From assembly GCA_017525245.1 (NCBI GenBank), contig JAFXTE010000053.1, forward strand, positions 1 through 64,000: DNA of 64,000 nucleotides. The letters are read 5' to 3'. Below are positions 23,874 through 31,384 of this stretch, in pieces. The notes beneath the pieces are model-generated. The model searched no databases. It saw only the letters and a program-made list of their open reading frames with translations, and was not told the origin of the DNA. The position numbers and the translations under genes are program-made. This DNA comes from Bacteroidales bacterium (GTDB lineage: Bacteria; Bacteroidota; Bacteroidia; Bacteroidales; WCHB1-69). Position 1 is the stretch's first letter. Each line of letters opens with the position of its first letter.

Positions 23874-25118
23874 ATGAATAACGATATGACAAAATCGAAA
23901 AAACTATGGTGGATATTAGGAATTGCGGCGGTGATCATCCTCGTTTTGATCCTGATTTCCACCCTGAAGAAAGGCAAGAAAGGTGAGTTGCGGGTGATGA
24001 CCGAGCGCAGCACCATCGACAGCATCGAAGTTACCGTGACCGCCACCGGCGAGCTGCAGCCCGTTTATAAGGTGGATGTGGGCACGCAAGTGTCCGGCAT
24101 CGTCGAACGTATCTACGTGGACTTTAACTCCGTGGTGAAGAAGGGGCAGCTCTTGGCTGAACTCGACCGTTCCAACCTCAACGAGCAACTCACGCAGGCA
24201 AAGACAAACGTGTCGAACGCCCAAAGCAACCTGACGTTGGCGCAGCAGCAGTACGACCGCGTCAAAACCCTGTACGACAACAAGGCGGCCACTTTGGAAG
24301 CTTACGAATCGGCGACCAATTCTCTGAACCTCGCGAAAAACCAGCTTAGGACCGCCCAATCGGATCTCTCGCGTGCCCAAACGAACCTTTCCTACGCCAC
24401 CATCACATCGCCCATCGACGGTGTGATCATGGACAAGGCGGTGGAAGAAGGTCAGACCGTGGCTTCCTCGTTCAACACTCCCACGCTGTTCACCATCGCC
24501 AACGACCTGACCCAGATGCAAGTAGAGGCGAAGGTGGACGAGGCCGACATCGGTGAGGTGAAGGCCGGGCAGCCCGTCACGTTCACCGTCGATGCTTTCC
24601 CCGATGACGTGTTCACCGGCACAGTCAAGGAGGTGCGCATCAATCCGACGGTGACCTCCAACGTGGTGACTTACACGGTCATCATCAACGCGCCCAACCC
24701 TGAAACTAAGCTTTTTCCCGGCATGACTGCAAGCGTGACCATCATCACCAAGAAGGAGAGTGGCATTTGCATCCCCATGACTGCTTTGTTCGCCTCCATT
24801 GAGCCGGAAATGATGAAGCATTTGGAGAAGAAAGGGTTCTCTTTCAAGTCGTTATACAAAAACCAAGAGGAACTCACCCAAGGGTTGAAAGACATCACCA
24901 AAAAGACCATTTGGGTGAAGACGGGTGAGAATGCCTACGAGCAGAAAAGCGTGACGGTGGGGTTGAACAATGGTGTCAACGCCTTGATCCCCGAAGGGTT
25001 GCGAGAAGGGGAGGAGGTGGTCACCGGTGTGAGCGAGGCCTCGGGAGCAACACAGGGCAAAGACGGCGGCAATTCCAACCCGTTCATGCCAGGGCCGCCA
25101 CAACGGAAAACACGGTAG
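23874..25118 (+). CDS. MacA-like periplasmic adaptor of ABC efflux pump
   Basis: A 414-aa HlyD/MacA-type membrane fusion protein. An N-terminal membrane anchor lies at about 10-30 (LWWILGIAAVIILVLILI). The lipoyl half-motifs are VDVGTQVSGIVERIYVDF and TITSPIDGVIMDKAVEEGQ, with a coiled hairpin between them (NVSNAQSNLTLAQQQYDR). A beta-barrel domain follows. The C-terminus ends in a Gly/Pro-rich tail. It bridges the inner-membrane ABC transporter and the TolC-like channel. ATG at 23886 is an alternative start. Confidence 0.85.
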   Translation: MNNDMTKSKKLWWILGIAAVIILVLILISTLKKGKKGELRVMTERSTIDSIEVTVTATGELQPVYKVDVGTQVSGIVERIYVDFNSVVKKGQLLAELDRSNLNEQLTQAKTNVSNAQSNLTLAQQQYDRVKTLYDNKAATLEAYESATNSLNLAKNQLRTAQSDLSRAQTNLSYATITSPIDGVIMDKAVEEGQTVASSFNTPTLFTIANDLTQMQVEAKVDEADIGEVKAGQPVTFTVDAFPDDVFTGTVKEVRINPTVTSNVVTYTVIINAPNPETKLFPGMTASVTIITKKESGICIPMTALFASIEPEMMKHLEKKGFSFKSLYKNQEELTQGLKDITKKTIWVKTGENAYEQKSVTVGLNNGVNALIPEGLREGEEVVTGVSEASGATQGKDGGNSNPFMPGPPQRKTR

Positions 25119-25160
25119 GGGCGTATCGCATTCGCCCGTCAGGACGTATCGTAAACGTCC
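25119..25160. repeat. Two small REP-like hairpins
   Basis: GGGCG (25119-25123) pairs with CGCCC (25133-25137), and GGACG (25142-25146) with CGTCC (25156-25160). Both contain GTATCG and resemble the dispersed hairpins at 28967 and 51244. They lie inside the efflux operon, between the MacA-like and ABC ATPase genes, where they could tune translation or mRNA stability. Confidence 0.5.
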
Positions 25161-25183
25161 AAATAAATAGAAACAGAAACATT

Positions 25184-25927
25184 ATGGCCAAAGACATATT
25201 ACGAGTAGAGAAACTGGAACGTGTGTTCCGTGTGGGCAGCGAGGATGTACACGCTTTGCGCGGCGTTTCGTTCACCATCACCGAAGGCGAGTTTGTGAGC
25301 ATCATGGGCACCAGCGGCTCCGGCAAATCAACGTTGCTGAATATTCTCGGCTGTTTGGACACGCCCTCTGCCGGTGATTACATCATTGATGGTGTGTCTA
25401 TCAAAAGTCTGAGTAAGAACGAATTATCCACACTACGCAATCGCAAAATCGGGTTTGTGTTCCAGAACTACAACCTGTTGGCGAGAACCACCGCCATCGA
25501 GAATGTGGAGCTGCCGTTATTCTACAACAGCGACGTGCCAGCCAAAGAGCGGCGCGACCGTGCGATTGCGGCGTTAAAGTTAGTGGGGTTAGAAAACCGT
25601 TTGGAGCACAAGCCGAACCAGCTCTCCGGCGGGCAGCAGCAGCGTGTGGCCATCGCCCGCGCCTTGGTCAACGACCCCGTCATCCTGCTCGCCGACGAAG
25701 CCACCGGAAACCTCGACACCCGCACCTCCTACGAAATCATGAGTCTGTTCCAGGACTTGCACGAACAGGGCAAGACCATCGCGTTCGTGACACACGAGCC
25801 CGACATCGCGACTTTCACCACCCGCAAGATCAAGCTCCGCGACGGGCAAATCATCGAAGACGCGCCTATCAACACCCAGTCGGCAGCGGAAGCGTTGGTC
25901 GCCATCAATCTCCAAAAAGAAGACTAA
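25184..25927 (+). CDS. MacB-type ABC transporter ATPase
   Basis: A 247-aa ABC ATPase of the LolD/MacB group. Walker [10 protein letters not shown] (around 43-51), Q-loop [12 protein letters not shown], signature [15 protein letters not shown], Walker [15 protein letters not shown] and the switch VTHEPD are all intact. It powers the permease encoded 3 bases downstream. In this family ATP hydrolysis drives a conformational change that expels substrate from the periplasm rather than pumping it through the membrane. Confidence 0.9.
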   Translation: MAKDILRVEKLERVFRVGSEDVHALRGVSFTITEGEFVSIMGTSGSGKSTLLNILGCLDTPSAGDYIIDGVSIKSLSKNELSTLRNRKIGFVFQNYNLLARTTAIENVELPLFYNSDVPAKERRDRAIAALKLVGLENRLEHKPNQLSGGQQQRVAIARALVNDPVILLADEATGNLDTRTSYEIMSLFQDLHEQGKTIAFVTHEPDIATFTTRKIKLRDGQIIEDAPINTQSAAEALVAINLQKED

Positions 25928-25930
25928 GCT

Positions 25931-27151
25931 ATGAATATCGGAAATCTCATCAAAGTGGCCTTCAGTTCGCTGTTCCGAAACAAGATGCGCACCGCCCTGA
26001 CGATGCTCGGCATCATCATCGGCATTGCATCGGTCATCGCCATGGTCAGCATCGGTCAGGCTTCCACCCAAAGCGTCAAATCGGAACTCTCCACCATGGG
26101 CTCCAATATGATTATGATCATGCCCGCCCGTCAGCAGCGGGGCGGTGTCGATATGGGAATGTCTTCCTCCAAATCATTGGACAACAAAGACTTGGAATCT
26201 CTGACCAAGAACTCCCGCTATGTGGCCGCTGTTTCACCGATGGTTAGCAGCAGCAAACAGCTGATTTACGGAAACAATAACCACAGCTGCTCCATCAACG
26301 GCGTGTCTGCCTCTTATTTAGACATTCGGAAATACGAAATCAAGGAGGGAGTGATGTTCACTGACGAGGATGTAAGGCGTTACAACAAAGTGTGTGTTAT
26401 TGGGCAGACCGTAGTGAAAAAGCTGTTCACCAACGGGGAGAATCCCATCGGCAAAACCATCCGTTTCGGTACCATCCCGATGACGGTTATCGGGACCTTG
26501 GCTGAGAAAGGGCAGAACGGCATGGGCAACGATCAGGATGACATTGTGTTAGCCCCTTACACTACCATTCAAAAGCGTTTTTTGGGCATAACTTACTTCA
26601 ACATGATGTTTGCTTCGGCGCGTTCCGAGGAGGAGTCGGAGTTGGCCGCCACGGAAATCACCTACATCCTGCGCAGCAACCACGGCATCAAAAGTGGCGC
26701 GGCTGACGACTTTGAAATCCGCACGCAGGAGGAGTTAGTTTCGACCATCAGTTCCGTCACGGGCTTGATGACCACGCTGCTTGCCGCCATCGCCTCCATT
26801 TCGTTGATAGTAGGCGGAATCGGCATCATGAACATCATGTACGTCACGGTGACAGAGCGCACCAAGGAAATCGGGCTGCGCATGGCCATCGGGGCGCACA
26901 ATCGCGACATCATGCTGCAATTTTTGTGCGAAAGTGTGATTCTGAGTTTGATTGGCGGTATTATCGGCATCCTGTTCGGGCTGATCATCTCCTTCGTGGC
27001 GTCGAAGCTGATGCACATGCCTTACGTGGTGAGCGAGATGGCCATCTTGGGGTCGTTCCTCGTCTGCGCCCTCACGGGCATCTTCTTTGGCTGGTATCCC
27101 GCGAAGAAGGCCGCAAACATGGATCCGATTTCGGCGTTGCGATACGAGTAA
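25931..27151 (+). CDS. MacB-type ABC transporter permease
   Basis: A 406-aa permease with the MacB/FtsX architecture: one N-terminal helix (MRTALTMLGIIIGIASVIAM), a large periplasmic MacB_PCD domain (about 45-280) and three C-terminal helices, including SLIVGGIGIMNIMYVTVTER and ending in PAKKAANMDPISALRYE, the family end motif. It is cotranscribed with the ATPase (3-base gap) and completes the tripartite pump. Confidence 0.9.
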   Translation: MNIGNLIKVAFSSLFRNKMRTALTMLGIIIGIASVIAMVSIGQASTQSVKSELSTMGSNMIMIMPARQQRGGVDMGMSSSKSLDNKDLESLTKNSRYVAAVSPMVSSSKQLIYGNNNHSCSINGVSASYLDIRKYEIKEGVMFTDEDVRRYNKVCVIGQTVVKKLFTNGENPIGKTIRFGTIPMTVIGTLAEKGQNGMGNDQDDIVLAPYTTIQKRFLGITYFNMMFASARSEEESELAATEITYILRSNHGIKSGAADDFEIRTQEELVSTISSVTGLMTTLLAAIASISLIVGGIGIMNIMYVTVTERTKEIGLRMAIGAHNRDIMLQFLCESVILSLIGGIIGILFGLIISFVASKLMHMPYVVSEMAILGSFLVCALTGIFFGWYPAKKAANMDPISALRYE

Positions 27152-27196
27152 TTTTGTAAGTTCTTAAAAAGAAGCGGTATTATATCAAAAAAATTG

Positions 27197-27204
27197 TATC
27201 TTTG
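27197..27204 (+). promoter_or_regulatory. -7 box for rpsU
   Basis: TATCTTTG, a TAnnTTTG match, stands 47 bases before the rpsU ATG. Confidence 0.55.
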
Positions 27205-27251
27205 CCGCGCTAAATTTATTTATTAACAATTTAAAGAAAGAGGTATTTTTT

Positions 27252-27446
27252 ATGATTATTGTTCCCATTAAAGAAGGCGAGTCCATCGACAAAGCGCTCA
27301 AGAAACTGAAAAAGAAATTCGACAAGATTGGTGTGAAGAAAGAGATTCGTACCAGACAGGAATTCACCAAAAAGAGCGTCATCAGACGGGAGCAATTGCG
27401 CAAAGCCATCTACGTTCAGAAGCTTCGTGCCGCTGAAAACGAATAA
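27252..27446 (+). CDS. rpsU: Ribosomal protein bS21
   Basis: A 64-aa basic protein that matches bS21: it opens MIIVPIKEGESIDKALKKLK and continues with KKFDKIGVKKEIR and KSVIRREQLRKAI. It is part of the small ribosomal subunit and helps mRNA binding at initiation. It has its own promoter box and a terminator just downstream, so it is expressed apart from the recombinase gene that follows. Gene order rpsU-xerC-hpf is typical for Bacteroidales. Confidence 0.95.
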   Translation: MIIVPIKEGESIDKALKKLKKKFDKIGVKKEIRTRQEFTKKSVIRREQLRKAIYVQKLRAAENE

Positions 27447-27467
27447 CGGACGGTTTTGACAATCACG

Positions 27468-27498
27468 AAAAACAGGGACGCAACCCTGTTTTTTTTGT
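27468..27498 (+). terminator. rpsU terminator
   Basis: AAAAACAGGG (27468-27477) pairs with CCCTGTTTTT (27484-27493), and a run of eight T follows the stem's CCCTG. Standard intrinsic terminator 22 bases after the rpsU stop. Confidence 0.8.
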
Positions 27499-27587
27499 CT
27501 ATTAACCCTACCGAGCTCTTGTCCCTGTCGGGACTGCTTAAGGAAGATGTTTTAAAATATTTGGGACTTTAACGATATCCCTCCCAC

Positions 27588-27620
27588 AACTGCTAACTGC
27601 TAACTACTAACTGCTAACTA
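27588..27620. repeat. Intergenic microrepeat (CTGCTAA tandem)
   Basis: Four or five tandem copies of a CTGCTAA heptamer end just before the xerC ATG at 27624. This may place the ribosome-binding site inside repeat DNA. Confidence 0.5.
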
Positions 27621-27623
27621 TAT

Positions 27624-28514
27624 ATGAATTATACGGATTTCATTGACTATTTGAAATACGAGAAGCGGGTGTCGCCGCACACGGTGACGGCATACGAGCA
27701 TGATTTGTCCCAGTTTTTCAGCTATTTGGAGGAGAAACTGGAAATTAATCAACTGCCGGATGTTCATAGCGAGGATATCCGCTCGTGGATAATATCGCTG
27801 ATGGAGGATGAATCTTTGGATGCAAAATCGGTGAACAGGAAGATCAGCGCGGTGCGTGCATTTTATCGTTACAAACTAAAAATCAAGGAATTAACGGTCA
27901 ATCCAACACTTACCATTCATGCCCCGAAGATTCCCAAAAAGTTGCCGCAGTATGTGGATCAGAAAGACATGGAGCATCTTTTCTCCGACATACCCTTCGA
28001 GGATTCTTTCGAGGGTTTGCGCGACCGCACTATCCTCGAACTTTTCTACGCTACGGGGATGCGTCTCTCTGAATTGCTGAACGTTAAAATCCAAGACATT
28101 CATTTACAAGAAAATACAATAAAAGTTTTAGGGAAACGCAATAAGGAAAGGATCATTCCGTTCGGAAATAAGATGGAAGAGTTATTGACAATGTACTTGG
28201 AAAACTTGGAAAAAAAATTTTGCGGAGTTACCGAAAATAATTATATCTTTGTCACCGAGAATGGAAAGCAGCTTTATGCGAAAGCTGTCTATAGAATAGT
28301 ACGTAAATACTTGGATATGGTGACCACTATCGACAAACGCAGTCCGCACGTGATCCGGCACACCTTCGCCACCCATCTGCTCAACAAGGGGGCGGATCTG
28401 AATGCGATTAAGACCATCTTGGGTCACAGCAGTTTGGCGGCCACCCAAGTTTATACGCACAATTCCATTGAGCAGCTCAAATCGATATACAATCAAGCTC
28501 ATCCAAGAGCGTAA
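27624..28514 (+). CDS. xerC: Tyrosine recombinase, XerC/XerD type
   Basis: A 296-aa recombinase. N-terminal SAM-like domain to about 90 (SPHTVTAYEHDLSQFFSYL). In the catalytic domain the first Arg is in ATGMRLSELLNV, then HVIRHTFATHLL (His and Arg), the distal His in LGHSSLAATQVYTH, and the nucleophile Tyr in the same segment. All catalytic residues are present. Length and place between rpsU and hpf mark it as the housekeeping enzyme that resolves chromosome dimers, not an element integrase. Confidence 0.85.
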   Translation: MNYTDFIDYLKYEKRVSPHTVTAYEHDLSQFFSYLEEKLEINQLPDVHSEDIRSWIISLMEDESLDAKSVNRKISAVRAFYRYKLKIKELTVNPTLTIHAPKIPKKLPQYVDQKDMEHLFSDIPFEDSFEGLRDRTILELFYATGMRLSELLNVKIQDIHLQENTIKVLGKRNKERIIPFGNKMEELLTMYLENLEKKFCGVTENNYIFVTENGKQLYAKAVYRIVRKYLDMVTTIDKRSPHVIRHTFATHLLNKGADLNAIKTILGHSSLAATQVYTHNSIEQLKSIYNQAHPRA

Positions 28515-28538
28515 TTCATAAACAAAAAGGAGGTTTTT

Positions 28539-28874
28539 ATGAAAATTAACATCAATTCCGTACACTTCAAAGCGGATCAGAAACTGGAAACTTTTATCAC
28601 CGAGAAGGTGGAGAAACTCAACAAGCTGCACGACGGCATCCTGGGTGCCGAGGTTGCGTTGAAGCTGGAGAACACCGAAGCGCCGGAGAACAAGACCGTT
28701 GACATTCGCATGAACATCCGCGGCTACGACGCCCGCGCCGGCAAAACGGCCAAATCCTTCGAAGAGGCCACTGACCTCGCTGTTGATGCACTCAAGAAGC
28801 AATTGCAGAAAACCAAGGAGAAATTTCAGAACAAAAGACCCGATGGTGAGATTTCTTTTGAGGAAAAAGAATAA
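28539..28874 (+). CDS. hpf: Ribosome hibernation promoting factor (short HPF/RaiA type)
   Basis: A 111-aa protein of the HPF/YfiA family: MKININSVHFKADQKLETF, then EKVEKLNKLHDGI, IRMNIRGYDARAGKTAKSFE, and DLAVDALKKQLQKTKEK. It binds the decoding region of the 30S subunit and keeps ribosomes inactive in starvation. Lacks the long C-terminal dimerisation domain. It follows xerC by 24 bases with a clear AAAAGGAGG-type site and ends before a strong terminator. Confidence 0.9.
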   Translation: MKININSVHFKADQKLETFITEKVEKLNKLHDGILGAEVALKLENTEAPENKTVDIRMNIRGYDARAGKTAKSFEEATDLAVDALKKQLQKTKEKFQNKRPDGEISFEEKE

Positions 28875-28893
28875 CCTTTTCCGTTTACCATAC

Positions 28894-28932
28894 AAAAATC
28901 CCCGTTCAGCGATGCCGAACGGGGATTTTTAT
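28894..28932 (+). terminator. hpf terminator
   Basis: AAAAATCCCCGTTC (28894-28907) pairs with GAACGGGGATTTTT (28917-28930) around a 9-base loop, a strong intrinsic terminator. Confidence 0.85.
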
Positions 28933-28966
28933 TTTGCAGACGTACGAATATCAACGTATGCGATGC

Positions 28967-28985
28967 GGACGTATGCGATACGTCC
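28967..28985. repeat. REP-like hairpin
   Basis: GGACGTAT (28967-28974) and ATACGTCC (28978-28985) form a perfect 8-bp hairpin directly beside the stop of the leftward SIMPL gene at 28986. Related to the hairpins at 25119-25160. Confidence 0.5.
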
Positions 28986-29723
28986 CTACTTGACGTAATA
29001 GGTCAGGCGCATGTTGATGCTGGCGCGTTTCTCCTTGGAGGAGGTGTTGAAGGCGCCGCCCCAGGTGTAATCTTCCTCGGAAGAGTTGGGTTTGGTGATC
29101 TGGAACACGCCCATGTTCGCACTCTTGAGGTCGCCTAATTTAGCGCCGGCATTCTTGGTAATGGTTTCGGCACGGTTTTTCGCATCTTGCGAGGCCTCTG
29201 CCAGCATCTGGATTTTCAAATCCGACAACTTCGTGTAATAGTACTCCGGATTGTTGTTGTTAATCATGATGTTCTGGTCGTACAGTTCAGCAATGTCGCG
29301 GGTGAGTGCCTCTATTTTCTCAATGTCGCGGGACTCGATGCGCACCACCTGTTTGGCCGCATATCCCGTGAAGGTTTCCCGCCAACGACCGTTCTCATCA
29401 TAATAGCTGTTATAGGTAGGGGAGGTTGTAATCTTCTTGAAATCAATCTCTTTCTCCGAAATATTTGCCTTTTTGAGATAAGCTTTCACGATTTCATTCT
29501 GCTCCTTCAGTTTGGTGTAAGCCTGTTTCATATCCGGATCCTTGGCCGAATAATCGAACTCCCACACGATGAGGTCGGAAGTGAAGTCCTTTTCCGCCAA
29601 ACCGACAATGGAGACCGTTTTCTCCGGTTTTTTTGTTTGATAATAGGCCACGCCAACGGCTATAGCGGCCAAAAACAACCCGATGCTGGCGATAATCGCG
29701 ATAGGAATCCATCTGTTTTTCAT
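28986..29723 (-). CDS. SIMPL (DUF541) domain protein
   Basis: A 245-aa protein with one N-terminal membrane helix (about 6-28, IPIAIIASIGLFLAAIAVGV) and a SIMPL domain from about 35 to the end. Recognisable are KTVSIVGLAEKDFTSDL at its start and KIQMLAEASQDAKNRAETI in the middle. Family members sit in the periplasm, form oligomeric rings and are involved in envelope integrity or signalling in a way not understood. It is monocistronic. Confidence 0.75.
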   Translation of the reverse strand: MKNRWIPIAIIASIGLFLAAIAVGVAYYQTKKPEKTVSIVGLAEKDFTSDLIVWEFDYSAKDPDMKQAYTKLKEQNEIVKAYLKKANISEKEIDFKKITTSPTYNSYYDENGRWRETFTGYAAKQVVRIESRDIEKIEALTRDIAELYDQNIMINNNNPEYYYTKLSDLKIQMLAEASQDAKNRAETITKNAGAKLGDLKSANMGVFQITKPNSSEEDYTWGGAFNTSSKEKRASINMRLTYYVK

Positions 29724-29806
29724 ATTCGATGATTTTTAAGGTTTGAAATTTCCAGCAGAGATAACGTGGAAAAGCGGGAAATATTGTGTGGTGTAGCAAG
29801 AAAACA

Positions 29807-30217
29807 TCACACCAGCCGTACCTGTTTCAGCGTGTCGGCAAATCTGTTGATTCCTTCTTGTATGCGGCGAACTGTTTTCGACGTAGGACGGCTCTGCCCG
29901 GTGGCATAGTGGCTCAATTGCTTATGATGGATACCTGTGATTTTCTGCAAACCGGTAAGGGTCAGTATATTACCATAATATCTGAGAAAACTTTCTGTAT
30001 CATACACAAAATCAAACTCAAGATTCGGGAAAGTTCGTCCTGCGGCCTCCTCAAACTCTTTCACCTCATCACGGCACTCATAAAAATCCTCCATGGCCTC
30101 CTCAACCGTATCCCCGCAACCTAATATCATAATATGGTACTTGTTGCTTCGTGTACAAACAGCAAACAACCCATCTTTGCCAATCTCAATAAATGCAGTT
30201 ATCTTACTCATAATCAA
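29807..30217 (-). CDS. hicB: HicB-like antitoxin with HTH domain
   Basis: A 136-aa protein. The N-terminal about 70 residues form a HicB partial RNase H fold (ITAFIEIGKDGLFAVC, then DTVEEAMEDFYECRDEVKEFEE), and the C-terminal 60 an HTH of the XRE type (LTGLQKITGIHHKQLSHYATGQ). It should bind and inhibit HicA and repress the operon. The ATG at 30211 (MSKITAF) is an equally likely start. It follows hicA on the same strand after 10 bases. Confidence 0.75.
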   Translation of the reverse strand: MIMSKITAFIEIGKDGLFAVCTRSNKYHIMILGCGDTVEEAMEDFYECRDEVKEFEEAAGRTFPNLEFDFVYDTESFLRYYGNILTLTGLQKITGIHHKQLSHYATGQSRPTSKTVRRIQEGINRFADTLKQVRLV

Positions 30218-30227
30218 ATTGTTTATT

Positions 30228-30416
30228 CTAAAATTTTACACCCGATTGCTTCAGAATCTCTCTCAATGTCCCGTTCGGAACCTCTTTTGTCCCATGTCGC
30301 GGAATGGAAAACATAAGGTCCGTTATGGGACTATACCATTGGTCATGCCGTTTTCCATGCACTACAAACCAACATCCAGCCATTCTCAATTTTCGCTCTA
30401 ACTCTCTAATTTTCAT
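30228..30416 (-). CDS. hicA: HicA-like mRNA interferase toxin
   Basis: A 62-aa protein with the HicA dsRBD-like fold: MKIRELERKLRMAGC, then FVVHGKRHDQWYS with the catalytic His, and PRHGTKEVPNGTLREIL. It cleaves mRNA when free of HicB. Toxin first, antitoxin second is the normal HicAB order. A promoter box lies at 30463-30456 on the same strand. Confidence 0.8.
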   Translation of the reverse strand: MKIRELERKLRMAGCWFVVHGKRHDQWYSPITDLMFSIPRHGTKEVPNGTLREILKQSGVKF

Positions 30417-30455
30417 CAGTTTTCATCTATTAGTATGTTCGAGAATACGAGTTTG

Positions 30456-30463
30456 CAAAAATA
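30456..30463 (-). promoter_or_regulatory. -7 box for hicAB
   Basis: Read on the minus strand the sequence is TATTTTTG, 40 bases upstream of the hicA ATG. A second TATTTTTG lies farther upstream at 30598-30591. Confidence 0.5.
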
Positions 30464-30879
30464 GAAAATAATCTATTAATCTATTCGGTTTTTTTACTTT
30501 CGGGCCCTTTGGAAATCTTGTTTTCAATATCTATAATATTTGTCATAATACTTAATTTTGATGATTAAAAGAACATAATTTTTTCGGTAGCAAAAATACA
30601 TCAAAACTTCACGTTTGTCAAGGGTTTTGTGAAATTTTTATGATTCTAATAATCAGAAAATTATGAAATAAAATTTAACTATTTAGGATTGAATTGTTAA
30701 ATTTAGGATTGAATTTTCGCAGGGAAATGGGTGAGGTGCCGCAATTCTATAGTCGGGCGTAAGCAATATGCTGACATATCATCGCTTCATCGTCTCATCA
30801 TCATATCCTCCCCAAGACTAACGATACCCTCCCAAAGAAATACCTTGTTTTTTATATGGGCGTGTATCGTTTTTTTTTA
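30464..30879. other. Long AT-rich intergenic region upstream of the hydrogenase operon
   Basis: No gene is seen. It contains a 15-bp direct repeat (ATTTAGGATTGAATT at 30681-30695 and 30701-30715) with a 20-base period, and a second minus-strand TATTTTTG box near 30591. The direct repeat lies about 170-200 bases before the hydrogenase promoter and could be a regulator-binding site. Confidence 0.35.
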
Positions 30880-30887
30880 TACCTTTG
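30880..30887 (+). promoter_or_regulatory. -7 box for the hydrogenase operon
   Basis: TACCTTTG matches TAnnTTTG. It is followed by an 83-base leader before the first ATG at 30971. Confidence 0.55.
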
Positions 30888-30970
30888 CCGCGCAAAAAAT
30901 AGAGCTTGAATTTATCGTAAGAAACGTATAAACAAGTAAATAAAATCTACAACTTACCAAATTTTATCGT

Positions 30971-31366
30971 ATGGAAAAAATAAAATCATTGGCAGATCTC
31001 AAGAAAAAGAGAGAAGAGTTGCAATCCAAGATTGAATTGCGCGAAGGCGGCGAGAACGTCGAGAACCTCGTGCAAGTCAAGGTGGCTATGGCAACCTGCG
31101 GTATCGCTTCCGGCGCAAAACAGACCATGGAAGCCATCATTGAGGAATGCAACAAGCAAAATGTCAAGGCTGTTGTGACTCAGACTGGCTGCATGGGCTA
31201 CTGCTATGCTGAACCTACCGTCGAAGTTAAGAAACCCGGTCAAGACCCCATCGTCTTCGGTCACGTGGACACCAAGAAGGGCCAGGAACTCGTCACCAAA
31301 TACATCATGCAAGGTGAGATTCTGGAAGGCGTCATCCCGGTAAATTACGAAAAAATCGACAAATAA
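30971..31366 (+). CDS. Thioredoxin-like [2Fe-2S] ferredoxin of the hydrogenase operon
   Basis: A 131-aa protein. After a helical start (residues 1-30) it has the thioredoxin-like ferredoxin fold with cysteines in MATCGIASGAK and TQTGCMGYCYAEP. The third and fourth cysteines are spaced C-x3-C. It should carry one [2Fe-2S] cluster and pass electrons within the HydABC complex. Extra small ferredoxin subunits of this kind occur in hydABCD-type operons. It opens the operon, 18 bases before hydB. Confidence 0.8.
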   Translation: MEKIKSLADLKKKREELQSKIELREGGENVENLVQVKVAMATCGIASGAKQTMEAIIEECNKQNVKAVVTQTGCMGYCYAEPTVEVKKPGQDPIVFGHVDTKKGQELVTKYIMQGEILEGVIPVNYEKIDK

Positions 31367-31384
31367 TCAGTAAGGAGGTCAGTT

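Noticed and set aside
27624..28514. Mobile-element integrase
   Set aside because: The recombinase lies in the conserved rpsU-xerC-hpf cluster and has Xer size; no attachment-site repeats are seen beside it.
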